From positions 1-41,476 of the forward strand of contig CAWHNT010000044.1 of assembly GCA_963830775.1 (NCBI GenBank): a stretch of DNA of 41,476 bases. The letters are read 5' to 3'. This stretch comes from CAWHNT01 sp963830775. Lineage in GTDB: Bacteria; Pseudomonadota; Alphaproteobacteria; Geminicoccales; Geminicoccaceae. Positions 25,916 to 35,366 of the stretch are shown here, one piece after another. Position 1 is the first letter of the stretch. Each line of letters begins with the position of its first letter. The position numbers and the translations under genes were made by a program. The notes beneath the pieces are model-generated. The model was given only the letters and a program-made list of their open reading frames with translations. It did not search any database and was not told the DNA's origin.

Positions 25916-28013
25916 TTGGCGAGCGCGGAACAGACCGGGACCGGCCCCGAGGGGGTGATCTCCAACCCGCTGCTCGAGGCCTGGGTGACGCCGTTCGGGC
26001 TGCCGCCATTCGACCGGGTCACCCCCGACCACTTCCGGCCGGCCTTCGATCGGGCGCTGGCGGAGCACCGCGCCGAGATCGCGGCCATCGCCGGCGACCC
26101 GGCGGCACCTACGTTCGCCAACACGGTCGACGCCTTCCAGAGGGCCGGGCGCACCCTCGACCGGGTGTCGGCGGTGTTCTTCGGCCTCGCCGGTGCCCAT
26201 ACCAGCGACGCGCTCCAGGCGATCCAGCGCGAGATCGCCCCGGTGCTGGCCCGGCATCGCAGCGCGATCTTCCTGGACGCGGCCCTGTTCCGCCGCGTCG
26301 ACGACCTGTTCGCGCAACGCGAGCGCCTCGGTCTCACGCCCGAGCAGGCGCGGGTACTGGAGCGGCTCCACGCGGCCTTCGTGCGGGCCGGAGCGCGGCT
26401 TGACGGGATTGCGCGGGAGCGCCTTGCCGCCATCGACGAGCGGCTTGCTGCGCTCGGCACCCTGTTCGGCCAGAACGTGCTCGCCGACGAGCGGGCTTGG
26501 GTGCTGGTGCTGGAGACCGAGGAGGACCTCGCCGGGCTGCCGGACTTCGTGCGCGCCGCGGCGGCGCGCGCTGCCGCCGACCGGGGCCTTGAGGGCAGGC
26601 ACGCCATCACGCTGGCGCGCTCCTCGGTCGTCCCGTTCCTCCAGTTCTCCTCCCGTCGCGACCTGCGCGAGCGCGCCTTCGCCGCCTGGACCAGCCGCGG
26701 CGACAATGGCGGCGACACCGACAACAAGGCGATCGCCGCCGAGACCCTGGCCCTTCGCGCCGAGCGGGCGAGACTGCTGGGCTATCCGACCTACGCGCAC
26801 TACCGGCTCGACGACACGATGGCCAAGACGCCTGAGGCGGTACGCGACCTCCTCGACCGGGTCTGGGCGCCCGCCCGCGCGCTCGCCCTGCGGGAGCGCG
26901 ACGAGCTGCAGGCCGCCGTCGTGGAGGAGGGCGGCAACTTCGCCCTGGCACCCTGGGACTGGCGCCACTACGCCGAGAAGGTTCGCCGGGCGAGGCACGA
27001 CCTCGACGAGACCGAGATCAAGCCGTACCTGCAGCTCGACAACATGATCGCGGCCGCGTTCGACGTGGCGCACCGCCTGTTCGGGATCAGCTTCACGGAG
27101 CTGGACGGCCTGCCGGTCTACCACCCGGACGTGCGGGTCTGGGAGGTGCGCGACGCCGGCGGCCGCCACGTGGGCCTCTTCCTGGGCGACTACTTCGCCC
27201 GGCCGACGAAGCGAAGCGGGGCCTGGATGGGTGCGCTCCGCACCCAGGAGAGGCTGTCGGGCGACGTCCGGCCGATCGTCGTGAATGTGACGAACTTCGC
27301 CAAGGGCGGGGAGGGCGAGCCGGCGCTGCTGGGCCTGGACGATGCGCGCACGCTGTTCCACGAGTTCGGCCACGCGCTGCACGGGCTGCTCTCGGACGTA
27401 ACCTACCCGCTTGCTCGCGGGCACGCGCGTCATGCTCGACTTCGTCGAGTTCCCCTCCCAGCTCTACGAGCACTGGCTGGAGCGGCCCGAGGTGCTGGGC
27501 CGCCACGCCGTCCACTACAGGACCGGCGAGGCGATGCCGGCCGAGCTGCTGGAACGGCTCCTCGCCGCCCGCAACTTCGGCCAGGGCTTCGCGACCGTCG
27601 AGTACACGGCTTCCGCGATCGTCGACCTCGACCTGCACCTTCTCGAGCGGCCGGACGGCCTCGACGTGACCGCCTTCGAGGCAGCCACGCTCGAGCACAT
27701 TGGCATGCCGGGCGAGATTGTCCCGCGCCATCGCACGCCGCACTTCGCCCACGTCTTCTCGGGCGGCGGCTACGCGGCGGGCTACTACAGCTATCTCTGG
27801 TCGGAGATGCTCGACGCCGACGGGTTCGCGGCCTTCCTGGAGGCCGGGGACGCGTTCGACCCCGGGGTGGCCGCCCGGCTGCGCGAGTTCGTGTACGCGG
27901 CCGGGAACTTGCGCGACCCGGGCGAGGCCTATCTGGCGTTCCGCGGCCGGCTGCCGTCGCTCGACCCGCTCCTGCGCCAGCGCGGGCTCTGGCCGTCTGC
28001 CGGCGAGGCATAG
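25916..28013 (+). CDS. dcp: M3 family peptidyl-dipeptidase, Dcp-like, one frameshift
   Basis: Zinc metallopeptidase of about 698 residues that removes dipeptides from peptide C-termini or degrades short peptides. TTG start at 25916 with GGAAGGAAG upstream. N-terminal helical part LPPFDRVTPDHFRPAFDRAL; catalytic part has LFHEFGHALHGLLSDVTYP with the HExxH motif at His482-His486 and the third ligand region VMLDFVEFPSQLYEHWLERP about 25 residues later. The Dcp-typical substrate region is GLFLGDYFARPTKRSGAWMG. The frame shifts once near 27413, where one extra T (CCGCTTGCTCGC) separates the HExxH part from the Glu ligand. A partial second copy of its 5' end lies at 14764-14920. Confidence 0.9.
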
Positions 28014-28582
28014 GGTCCCTGCCTTCACCGCTGTCCCACTTGGGTAGACCCGAGAGGAACAACGCGACGAGACGACAAACCATGTCTCGTTAGGCTTGTT
28101 TCGCAGATTGCGAGACGTTGGCCGGAGCAGGCCTAGAAGCAAGCGAGACGGAACGGCGGATCGGGGTGACCGTGGCCGCCGTCGCGGTGATCGAGACGAC
28201 TACGATGAGGGCAACGACGACGGCGACGAGAGCGACAACAATCGATAGCTGTAGCGCTCGCTGAGGGGTGAACGCTCGTAGGTCCGGGCTGGGTGTAGAA
28301 CTATGAGTATGCATAGGAGCAAGACCCGTCGCCATCCCTCGGGCTCTGTATCCTCGACCTCGTCAGCCGAGCTGCAAGGTGGCTTCAGACGTCTCTTACG
28401 GTTGACGGAGGATCGGTGCCGGGGAGCATTCTAGGCAGCAGTCGAGCCCATCCGAGGAATATCGGATCAGCCTGCATGTCGCGGTCGAGCGCCCTCGCCC
28501 CTGACAACGCAAGCCATCAGGAGCACTCGGCTCAGACTGTCGGCCGAGGCTTCGCGTCAGACACCCGGGAAGGAGCGGCGTC
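28014..28582. other. Intergenic stretch, probably non-coding
   Basis: About 570 bases. It holds copy 2 of the diverged repeat (28069-28127) and a GTCTCG/CGAGAC inverted repeat around it. An open minus-strand frame at 28090-28335 could encode a short hydrophobic segment (SIVVALVAVVVALIVVVSIT), but the start is weak and the DNA is low in complexity. Confidence 0.4.
28069..28127. repeat. Diverged intergenic repeat, copy 2
   Basis: Partner of 16441-16499 (same orientation, roughly 70 percent identical, no gaps). Contains GAGAC-N10-GTCTC and the shared TTAGGCTT core. Both copies lie just downstream of a gene's 3' end. Confidence 0.5.
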
Positions 28583-30754
28583 ATGAGGGCTGGGAGAGCA
28601 TCGCACCTCGGCGTGGCGGCTGTCGCGATCGCGGTCGCGTCGATGGTCTTGTCGGCGCGGCCGAGCGCCCAACCGGGCGCGAGCACGGCGGTGGCCATCG
28701 ACAATGATGACATTGGCGGTGTCGTCGCCGGGCCGAACGGACCGGAAGCGGGCGTCTGGGTCGTCGCAGAGACGACGGAACTCCCGACCCGATACGCCAA
28801 GATGGTGGTCACCGACAACGAAGGGCGTTACGTGATCCCGGATCTCCCCCTCGCCAGCTACGACGTCTGGGTGCGCGGCTACGGCCTCGTCGATTCCCCG
28901 AAGGTGCGGAGCGCGCCGGGGCGGCCGCTCGATCTGACGGCGGTCATCGCGCCGGACGCGAGCGCGGCGGCGCAGTACTACCCGGCGATCTTCTGGTACT
29001 CGATGCTGCAGATCCCCGACGCGGGCCAGTTCGGCGGCGGGGGAGACATCCCCGAGGAGATCACCCAGACCGACTGGCTCAAGCAGGTAAAGAACGTGGG
29101 CTGCATCGGCTGCCACCAGCTCGGGCAGGCCTCGACGCGCACGATCCCGAAGGAGTTCGGGGAATTCGCCTCGCACGAGGAGGCCTGGATGCGCCGCGTC
29201 CAGTCGGGACAGTCGGGCGAGCAGATGCTGAACCAGCTGGCCGGTAGGTTCGGCGGCGTGCCGTTCTGGTACTACGCGGACTGGACCGAGCGCATCGCCA
29301 AGGGCGAGCTGCCGCCCGCGCGGCCGGAGCGGCCGCAAGGTCTCGAGCGCAACGTGGTGATCACGTCGTGGGAGTGGCACACCGAGAAGCAGTACCTGCA
29401 CGACCTGATCGCCTCGGATCGGCGCGATCCGACGGTCAACGCCTACGGTCCGTTGTACGGCTCGCCTGAATACTCCACCGACATGATGCCGATCCTCGAT
29501 CCGAAGACGCATCAGGTGACGACCTTCAAGATGCCGGTGCGCGATCCGGACACGCCCGAGGCGCTCGGGCCGGGGCACGCCGCCGGCGCCGAGCCGCTAC
29601 TACCCTCAGCTTACTGGGGCGACGAGAAGATCTGGGACAGCAGGGCCAACAACCACAATTCGATGCTCGATGAGAAAGGCCGGGTCTGGCTAGCGGCGAG
29701 TCTGCGCGGCATGGACAACCCGGACTTCTGCAAGAGGGGCTCCGACCATCCGTCGGCCAAGGTGTTCCCGCTCGACCGCTCGACCCGTCAGGTGACGATG
29801 CTCGATCCGAGAACGATGAAGTACACCTTCGTCGACACCTGCTTCGCAACGCATCATCTGCAGTTCGGTTACGACGCCGACGACACGCTGTGGCTCAGCG
29901 GCACCGGACCCGTGGCCGGCTGGGTCAACACCAGGATGTTCGACGAGACCGGTGACGCCGCGCGGTCGCAAGGCTGGTCCCCGTTCGTCCTCGACGCCAA
30001 CGGCAATGGCAGGCGCGACGACTACGTCGAGCCCGGTCAGCCGGCCGATCCGAGCAAGGACAGGCGGATCGCGCCTGGCTCAGGACCTTATGCGGTAATG
30101 CCGAGCCCGGTGGACGGCTCGGTCTGGTACACCGTCGGCGTCTTCGGCGGCACCCCCGCGGTTCTGCGGTTCGTCCCCGGCCCCGACCCGACGGCGACAG
30201 GGCTGGCGGAGGTCTACAACGTCCCCAAGCCCGGCTACGGCATCCGTGGCGGTGACATCGACAAGGACGGCGTGGTGTGGGCGTCGCTCTCGAGCGGCCA
30301 TCTCGCCAGCTTCGACCGGCGCAAGTGCGGGGGCCCGCTTGGCGGCCCGGCAGCGACGGGCGGCCATTGTCCCGAAGGCTGGTCGCTGTATCAGTATCCG
30401 GGGCCGGGCTTTCAGGGCCTCGGGGAGAACAGCGCCGAGTCGAGCTACTACACGTGGGTCGACCAGCACGATACGTTCGGCCTCGGCGAGAACGTCCCGA
30501 TGTCGACGGCGAACCTGATGGGCGGCCTTGTCGCGCTGAAGGACGGCAGGATGATCTCGCTACGCGTGCCCTACCCGCTGGGCTTCTACGCCAAGGGATT
30601 CGACGGGCGCATCGACGACGCAAGCGCCGGCTGGAAGGGCCGCGGCCTGTGGACGACCAGCGGCGACCGAACCCCCTGGCTGATGGAAGGCGGCAAGGGC
30701 AGCAAGCCGCGCGCGGTGCACTTGCAGATCAGACCCGATCCGCTCGCGAAGTGA
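28583..30754 (+). CDS. Large exported protein: carboxypeptidase-regulatory-like domain, haem c motif, beta-propeller
   Basis: Intact 723-residue protein. ATG 28583 follows GGGAAGGAG. Order of parts: a signal peptide (SHLGVAAVAIAVASMVLSA, then RPSAQPGA), and a carboxypeptidase-regulatory/CNA-B-like beta domain at about residues 44-115 (GVVAGPNGPEAGVWVVAETT, YVIPDLPLASYDVWVRGYGL). A CxxCH haem-binding motif follows at Cys174-Cys177-His178 (NVGCIGCHQLG). A long repeat region with NHNSMLDEKGRVWLAASLRG, GYDADDTLWLSGTG and GIRGGDIDKDGVVWASLSSG has the look of a Vgb/streptogramin-lyase-like propeller. It is probably a periplasmic redox or binding protein. No enzyme activity can be assigned, and no oxidase partner lies beside it. 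Confidence 0.85.
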   Translation: MRAGRASHLGVAAVAIAVASMVLSARPSAQPGASTAVAIDNDDIGGVVAGPNGPEAGVWVVAETTELPTRYAKMVVTDNEGRYVIPDLPLASYDVWVRGYGLVDSPKVRSAPGRPLDLTAVIAPDASAAAQYYPAIFWYSMLQIPDAGQFGGGGDIPEEITQTDWLKQVKNVGCIGCHQLGQASTRTIPKEFGEFASHEEAWMRRVQSGQSGEQMLNQLAGRFGGVPFWYYADWTERIAKGELPPARPERPQGLERNVVITSWEWHTEKQYLHDLIASDRRDPTVNAYGPLYGSPEYSTDMMPILDPKTHQVTTFKMPVRDPDTPEALGPGHAAGAEPLLPSAYWGDEKIWDSRANNHNSMLDEKGRVWLAASLRGMDNPDFCKRGSDHPSAKVFPLDRSTRQVTMLDPRTMKYTFVDTCFATHHLQFGYDADDTLWLSGTGPVAGWVNTRMFDETGDAARSQGWSPFVLDANGNGRRDDYVEPGQPADPSKDRRIAPGSGPYAVMPSPVDGSVWYTVGVFGGTPAVLRFVPGPDPTATGLAEVYNVPKPGYGIRGGDIDKDGVVWASLSSGHLASFDRRKCGGPLGGPAATGGHCPEGWSLYQYPGPGFQGLGENSAESSYYTWVDQHDTFGLGENVPMSTANLMGGLVALKDGRMISLRVPYPLGFYAKGFDGRIDDASAGWKGRGLWTTSGDRTPWLMEGGKGSKPRAVHLQIRPDPLAK

Positions 30755-30804
30755 CGGACGTGCGGGAGGGTCGAACCGTAAGCGTCGTTCGGCCGTGACG
30801 GCGT

Positions 30805-30924
30805 TCAGGCATCGACGGCAGCTGTGAGCTGCTCGGCCTTCCAAGCCGACGGCAAAAGCCGCTCGAGCTCGGTGGCCTTGATCCGGCCCGAGACCATGCG
30901 CTCGAGCACGTCGGTGAGCCAGGA
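30805..30924 (-). pseudogene. C-terminal remnant of IS66-type transposase
   Basis: Reads SWLTDVLERMVSGRIKATEL, then ERLLPSAWKAEQL, ending in TGA at 30805. This is the short C-terminal element typical of IS66 TnpC proteins. No upstream transposase sequence or terminal repeat remains. The rest of 30755-31151 has no recognisable gene. Confidence 0.65.
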
Positions 30925-31151
30925 TCGTGCGTACGAGCAGAACGACCAGCTGTCATAAGCTCATCTCGCGGAAATCCTGACTTCCGCGTGGAGAATTGGT
31001 CGACGCCAATGTCCGCGGCCATGGAGTGGCGCCCAGGCCTTTCGGTGACGAAGCGGCCGCCCTCGACGAAGCACGTCCACCTCTCCTACACCGTCGAGGA
31101 CATCGGGTGGCACTCGCCAGCGATCAGGGGAATCCCGCCCGAGCAGCGGTG

Positions 31152-32141
31152 ATGGCGGAGGACGTGATCGTGACCTCGCAGATGCCCGGGCAAGCGAACG
31201 CCGAGCAGATTGAGTACTGGAACGGCGAGGTCGGCCAGAGGTGGGTCCGGCGTCAGGAAGCGCTCGATCGGGTGTTTGCCCCACTCACCGCGGCCTTGCT
31301 GGAACGCGCCACGCCGCGGCTAGGTGAGCGCGTGCTCGACATTGGCTGCGGCTGCGGCACCACTACCCTAGCGTTGGCGGAGCGCGTCGGCGCCGCCGGG
31401 CACGTCCTCGCGGTGGACGTCTCCAGGCCGATGCTGGAGCACGCACAGGCGCGCGCTGCCGCCGGCGGCGGTACCGCCCGCGCCCCGATCAAGTGGCTCG
31501 AGGCCGACGCCTCGGCCCACGGCTTCGGGCCAACCGTCGACCTCCTGTTCTCGCGCTTCGGAGTCATGTTCTTCGACCGTCCGGTGGCGGCGTTCGCCAA
31601 CCTGCGCCAGGGTCTCAAGCCCGGCGGCCGGCTGGTGATGCTCTGCTGGCGTGGACGCGAGGAGAACCCGTGGGTGGCGGTGCCGCTGGGGGCCGTGCTG
31701 CAGGTAGTGCCGCCGCCCGAGCCCATGGCGCCCGACGCACCCGGGCCTTTCGCCTTCGCGGACGCGGAGCGGGTGGGGCGTATCCTCGCCGAGGCGGGCT
31801 TTCACGAGATTACGAGCGAGCGCTACGACGCCCGCCTCGCGGTCGGGGAGAGACACGACGGCTCGGACGAGGGCGCGCTCGAGGAAGCGGCCGGGTTCCT
31901 CCTGGAGGTCGGCCCGGTGTCCGCGCTGCTCAAGGATGCCGAGGCCGAGGTTCGGGGGCTTGCACGGGCGGGCGTGCTCAAGGCCCTTCGGCCCTACGCG
32001 CGAGACGGCAGGGTCGAACTCGGGGCAAGCTGCTGGCTCTACCGGGCCGCCAGCCCGGCGGCTCCAGCCACAACGCCGGATGCGAGCGGAAGCCGCGAAG
32101 CAGCTCCGGCTCGCTCGCCCCGGTCAGCCCCGCGGCCTTGA
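31152..32141 (+). CDS. Class I SAM-dependent methyltransferase
   Basis: About 329 residues. The start ATG 31152 (MAEDVIVTSQMPGQANAEQI) is chosen because homology begins there. SAM-binding motif I is VLDIGCGCGTTTLALAERVG near residues 57-76, acidic residue Asp after motif I in VLAVDVSRPMLEHAQ, and motif with GLKPGGRLVMLCWRGREENPW. This is the UbiE/ArsM-like class; similar proteins carry a YWNGEVGQRWVRRQEALDRV N-terminus. The substrate is unknown. The domain normally ends near CWLYRA. The remaining 30 or so residues are rich in Ala, Pro, Ser and Arg and overlap a foreign fragment on the other strand, so the native stop was probably lost in a rearrangement. Confidence 0.82.
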   Translation: MAEDVIVTSQMPGQANAEQIEYWNGEVGQRWVRRQEALDRVFAPLTAALLERATPRLGERVLDIGCGCGTTTLALAERVGAAGHVLAVDVSRPMLEHAQARAAAGGGTARAPIKWLEADASAHGFGPTVDLLFSRFGVMFFDRPVAAFANLRQGLKPGGRLVMLCWRGREENPWVAVPLGAVLQVVPPPEPMAPDAPGPFAFADAERVGRILAEAGFHEITSERYDARLAVGERHDGSDEGALEEAAGFLLEVGPVSALLKDAEAEVRGLARAGVLKALRPYARDGRVELGASCWLYRAASPAAPATTPDASGSREAAPARSPRSAPRP

Positions 32142-32178
32142 CCCAGGCCCCGATCTCGGTCGCGGACGCGTCGTTCAT
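32085..32178 (-). pseudogene. N-terminal remnant, adenylate/guanylate cyclase-like
   Basis: ATG 32178 opens MNDASATEIGAWVKAAGLTG then ASEPELLRGFRS, similar to the short leader helix (AWL..GL.GASE.ELL.GFC) before the sensor part of many alphaproteobacterial class III cyclases. After about 31 residues the similarity ends where methyltransferase sequence of the opposite strand begins. No catalytic domain is present. Confidence 0.4.
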
Positions 32179-32223
32179 GCAGTGGCGCTCCGAACGGCCG
32201 TATCTGTCGGTGGCGGGTCGTGC

Positions 32224-32337
32224 CTAGCGGGGACGCTTCTCGAACACCTCCTTCGCGACCGGCAGGGCCGAGAAGGCGTTGGACCAGCCGGCGTAGAAGG
32301 CCAGCTGTGTGATGACCTCTCCGGCCTGCTCCTGGGT
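32224..32337 (-). pseudogene. C-terminal remnant of carboxymuconolactone decarboxylase family gene, cut by IS array
   Basis: 37 codons reading QEQAGEVITQLAFYAGWSNA then FSALPVAKEVFEKRPR, ending in TAG at 32224. This is the characteristic end of AhpD-like/CMD family proteins in alphaproteobacteria. The frame runs straight into the left end of the first insertion sequence at 32338. The missing N-terminal part is not found on the far side of the array, at 36877 onward. Confidence 0.8.
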
Positions 32338-33847
32338 TGTTGCAACCAAGTTGAAGTGTCCGCGGGCGTGCAAAGCAGAAGTGTCGGCCTGATCGTGTTG
32401 AGGGCGGGGATCAGGGGGTCACGAGGCCCACCGCTTGGCCATCAGCTTGTCGACCAGCCTGGGCTTGCCCGGCGGCTTCCGCCCGGTCTTCTGGTAGCCG
32501 GTCTTCTCGCTGTTGGTCTTCACGCGTACGGAGGGACGGGCATCCTGCTGGCTCTTGATGAAGGCCAGGACCTCGCCCAGCCGCTTGTTCTCGACGATCG
32601 CGGCATGGCTCATGCGCTGGTCCTTGTCGAACGCCTTGTAGGGCAGGGACAGGCCCTGCCAGCGGACCTCGAGGCCGCCATCCGCGAAGGCGTAGGTGTC
32701 GACGTACTTGCCGGCGAGCCCGATGGTCACCTCGCTGCGCTCGAGCATGATCCGCAGGCGGTCGTAGGACAGAGTAAGCTGCTGGCCGACATAGCGTTGC
32801 TCGCGCCGGCAGAGGATCATACGCAGCCGCTCGGGTGGGATGTTCAGCGGCCGGTGCAGGTCGTTGGGACGGGCAGGAGCAACGGCGAAACGGGCGTTGA
32901 AGCGAGCAATGAAGCCCGGCAGGAACGCGTTGCCGGCCTCGATGCTGCTGACCCCGGCCATGCGCAGCTCCTTCACCAGCCGGTCCTGCAAGGTGCGGTT
33001 CACCCGCTCGACCCGGCCTTTGGCCTGGCTTGAGCTGGCGCACAGGATCTCGATGGTGAGTTCGGCCAGGGCCCGGCCGAACTGGGTCATGCCCTGACCG
33101 CCCTTGGCGTCCTTCCTGGGCACACGGAAGATCGAATGCCGGTCGCTGTAGAAGGCGATCGGGCAGCCATGGGTCTCGAGATAGCCCTTGAGAGCCTCGA
33201 AATAGGTAAAGGCGCTCTCCGAGGGCACGAAGCGCAGCTGCATGAGCCGGCCGGTGGCATCGTCGATGAACACGAGCAGCGTGCAGGGCTCGGCGCGGTC
33301 CTCGAACCAGCGATGCTCGCTGCCGTCGATCTGGACCAGCTCGCCCAGGGCCTCGCGGCGCAGCCGGGGCTGGTGCAGGCGGCGACGCTGCTGGCGGGAG
33401 AGCCACAAGCCCGTCTCGATCATCCACCCGCGCAGCGTCTCGCGGCTGACCTTCAGCCCGTGCTTCTGGGCCAGCATCTCGGCCGCGAGCGTCGGGCCGA
33501 AGTCGGCGTAGGCGGAGCGCACCAGCTGGACTGCCTGGTCACGCAGCTCATCCGCCAGCCTGTTGTTCGAGGGCCGGCCACGGGCCTTGTGCGCGATGGC
33601 ACCGGCGCCACCCAGGCGGTGGGCCTTCAGGAGCCGGTGCACCTGCCGGGTGCTCAGTGCCAGCACTGCCGCCGCCGAGGCGATGGTGCGCCGTCTGTTG
33701 GTCACCTCGCCCAGCACCTGGACCCGCTGCAGGTCGCGTTCGCTCATCGTCACCCAACCCAAGCCCGCTCTCCCAGCCCATATGCCTGACTGGGGAGACT
33801 GACATTCCTGCTTTGCTCAGGGGTGACACTCTAGCTTTGCGCCTACA
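32338..33847 (-). mobile_element. ISNCY-type insertion sequence, array copy 1 (1510 bp)
   Basis: Left end TGTTGCAACCAAGTTGAAGTGTC, right end (inverted) TGTAGGCGCAAAGCTAGAGTGTC: 15 of 23 positions match, followed by a second shared block GCAAAGCAG. The unit repeats exactly at 33853 and 35367. It carries one transposase on the minus strand. It differs from copies 2 and 3 at a few bases, including two that change amino acids (Thr for Asn, Met for Val). Confidence 0.85.
32419..33747 (-). CDS. ISNCY family DDE transposase, copy 1
   Basis: About 442 residues, intact. N-terminal helix-turn-helix (TIASAAAVLALSTRQVHRLL, then RLGGAGAIAHKARGRPSNNR), an integrase-core DDE domain with GELVQIDGSEHRWFEDR, LLVFIDDATGRLMQLRF and AKGRVERVNRTLQDRLVKEL (Asp, Asp, Glu), and a C-terminal beta-rich domain. 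ATG 33747 (MSERDLQRVQVL) is taken as the start; a TTG five codons earlier is possible. It catalyses transposition of its own element and presumably of neighbouring copies. Ends in TGA 32419. Confidence 0.9.
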   Translation of the reverse strand: MSERDLQRVQVLGEVTNRRRTIASAAAVLALSTRQVHRLLKAHRLGGAGAIAHKARGRPSNNRLADELRDQAVQLVRSAYADFGPTLAAEMLAQKHGLKVSRETLRGWMIETGLWLSRQQRRRLHQPRLRREALGELVQIDGSEHRWFEDRAEPCTLLVFIDDATGRLMQLRFVPSESAFTYFEALKGYLETHGCPIAFYSDRHSIFRVPRKDAKGGQGMTQFGRALAELTIEILCASSSQAKGRVERVNRTLQDRLVKELRMAGVSSIEAGNAFLPGFIARFNARFAVAPARPNDLHRPLNIPPERLRMILCRREQRYVGQQLTLSYDRLRIMLERSEVTIGLAGKYVDTYAFADGGLEVRWQGLSLPYKAFDKDQRMSHAAIVENKRLGEVLAFIKSQQDARPSVRVKTNSEKTGYQKTGRKPPGKPRLVDKLMAKRWAS

Positions 33848-33852
33848 GCTTA
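33848..33852. repeat. Five-base spacer between IS copies 1 and 2
   Basis: GCTTA lies between the right end of copy 1 and the left end of copy 2. It contains CTTA, also found between copies 2 and 3 and right after copy 3, so CTTA looks like a target duplication. Confidence 0.6.
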
Positions 33853-35362
33853 TGTTGCAACCAAGTTGAAGTGTCCGCGGGCGTGCAAAGCAGAAGTGTC
33901 AGCCTGATCGTGTTGAGGGCGGGGATCAGGGGGTCACGAGGCCCACCGCTTGGCCATCAGCTTGTCGACCAGCCTGGGCTTGCCCGGCGGCTTCCGCCCG
34001 GTCTTCTGGTAGCCGGTCTTCTCGCTGTTGGTCTTCACGCGTACGGAGGGGCGGGCATCCTGCTGGCTCTTGATGAAGGCCAGGACCTCGCCCAGCCGCT
34101 TGTTCTCGACGATCGCGGCATGGCTCACGCGCTGGTCCTTGTCGAACGCCTTGTAGGGCAGGGACAGGCCCTGCCAGCGGACCTCGAGGCCGCCATCCGC
34201 GAAGGCGTAGGTGTCGACGTACTTGCCGGCGAGCCCGATGGTCACCTCGCTGCGCTCGAGCATGATCCGCAGGCGGTCGTAGGACAGAGTAAGCTGCTGG
34301 CCGACATAGCGTTGCTCGCGCCGGCAGAGGATCATACGCAGCCGCTCGGGTGGGATGTTCAGCGGCCGGTGCAGGTCGTTGGGACGGGCAGGAGCAACGG
34401 CGAAACGGGCGTTGAAGCGAGCAATGAAGCCCGGCAGGAACGCGTTGCCGGCCTCGATGCTGCTGACCCCGGCCATGCGCAGCTCCTTCACCAGCCGGTC
34501 CTGCAAGGTGCGGTTCACCCGCTCGACCCGGCCTTTGGCCTGGCTTGAGCTGGCGCACAGGATCTCGATGTTGAGTTCGGCCAGGGCCCGGCCGAACTGG
34601 GTCATGCCCTGACCGCCCTTGGCGTCCTTCCTGGGCACACGGAAGATCGAATGCCGGTCGCTGTAGAAGGCGATCGGGCAGCCATGGGTCTCGAGATAGC
34701 CCTTGAGAGCCTCGAAATAGGTAAAGGCGCTCTCCGAGGGCACGAAGCGCAGCTGCATGAGCCGGCCGGTGGCATCGTCGATGAACACGAGCAGCGTGCA
34801 GGGCTCGGCGCGGTCCTCGAACCAGCGATGCTCGCTGCCGTCGATCTGGACCAGCTCGCCCAGGGCCTCGCGGCGCAGCCGGGGCTGGTGCAGGCGGCGA
34901 CGCTGCTGGCGGGAGAGCCACAAGCCCGTCTCGATCATCCACCCGCGCAGCGTCTCGCGGCTGACCTTCAGCCCGTGCTTCTGGGCCAGCATCTCGGCCG
35001 CGAGCGTCGGGCCGAAGTCGGCGTAGGCGGAGCGCACCAGCTGGACTGCCTGGTCACGCAGCTCATCCGCCAGCCTGTTGTTCGAGGGCCGGCCACGGGC
35101 CTTGTGCGCGATGGCACCGGCGCCACCCAGGCGGTGGGCCTTCAGGAGCCGGTGCACCTGCCGGGTGCTCAGTGCCAGCACTGCCGCCGCCGAGGCGATG
35201 GTGCGCCGTCTGTTGGTCACCTCGCCCAGCACCTGGACCCGCTGCAGGTCGCGTTCGCTCATCGTCACCCAACCCAAGCCCGCTCTCCCAGCCCATATGC
35301 CTGACTGGGGAGACTGACATTCCTGCTTTGCTCAGGGGTGACACTCTAGCTTTGCGCCTACA
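33853..35362 (-). mobile_element. ISNCY-type insertion sequence, array copy 2 (1510 bp)
   Basis: Same orientation and length as copy 1, with identical ends. Flanked by CTTA on both sides. Nearly identical to copies 1 and 3 over its full length. Confidence 0.88.
33934..35262 (-). CDS. ISNCY family DDE transposase, copy 2
   Basis: Same protein as copy 1 apart from two residues: Asn instead of Thr in ALAELNIEILCAS and Val instead of Met in DKDQRVSHAAIV. Intact from ATG 35262 to TGA 33934, with all three catalytic acidic residues. Its upstream region is the junction with copy 3, where the outer end of one element lies 4 bases from the next. In other IS families such abutted ends create a strong hybrid promoter (established for IS3/IS30-type elements; for this one it is an inference). 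Confidence 0.9.
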   Translation of the reverse strand: MSERDLQRVQVLGEVTNRRRTIASAAAVLALSTRQVHRLLKAHRLGGAGAIAHKARGRPSNNRLADELRDQAVQLVRSAYADFGPTLAAEMLAQKHGLKVSRETLRGWMIETGLWLSRQQRRRLHQPRLRREALGELVQIDGSEHRWFEDRAEPCTLLVFIDDATGRLMQLRFVPSESAFTYFEALKGYLETHGCPIAFYSDRHSIFRVPRKDAKGGQGMTQFGRALAELNIEILCASSSQAKGRVERVNRTLQDRLVKELRMAGVSSIEAGNAFLPGFIARFNARFAVAPARPNDLHRPLNIPPERLRMILCRREQRYVGQQLTLSYDRLRIMLERSEVTIGLAGKYVDTYAFADGGLEVRWQGLSLPYKAFDKDQRVSHAAIVENKRLGEVLAFIKSQQDARPSVRVKTNSEKTGYQKTGRKPPGKPRLVDKLMAKRWAS

Positions 35363-35366
35363 CTTA
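35363..35366. repeat. Four-base spacer CTTA between IS copies 2 and 3
   Basis: CTTA separates copy 2 from copy 3 and recurs at 36877-36880 directly after copy 3. This fits a 4-base target duplication shared by successive copies. Confidence 0.6.

Noticed and set aside
28090..28335. Minus-strand frame with a hydrophobic helix, possible small membrane protein
   Set aside because: Overlaps the diverged repeat, derives from low-complexity GAC/ACG-rich DNA and lacks a convincing ribosome site.
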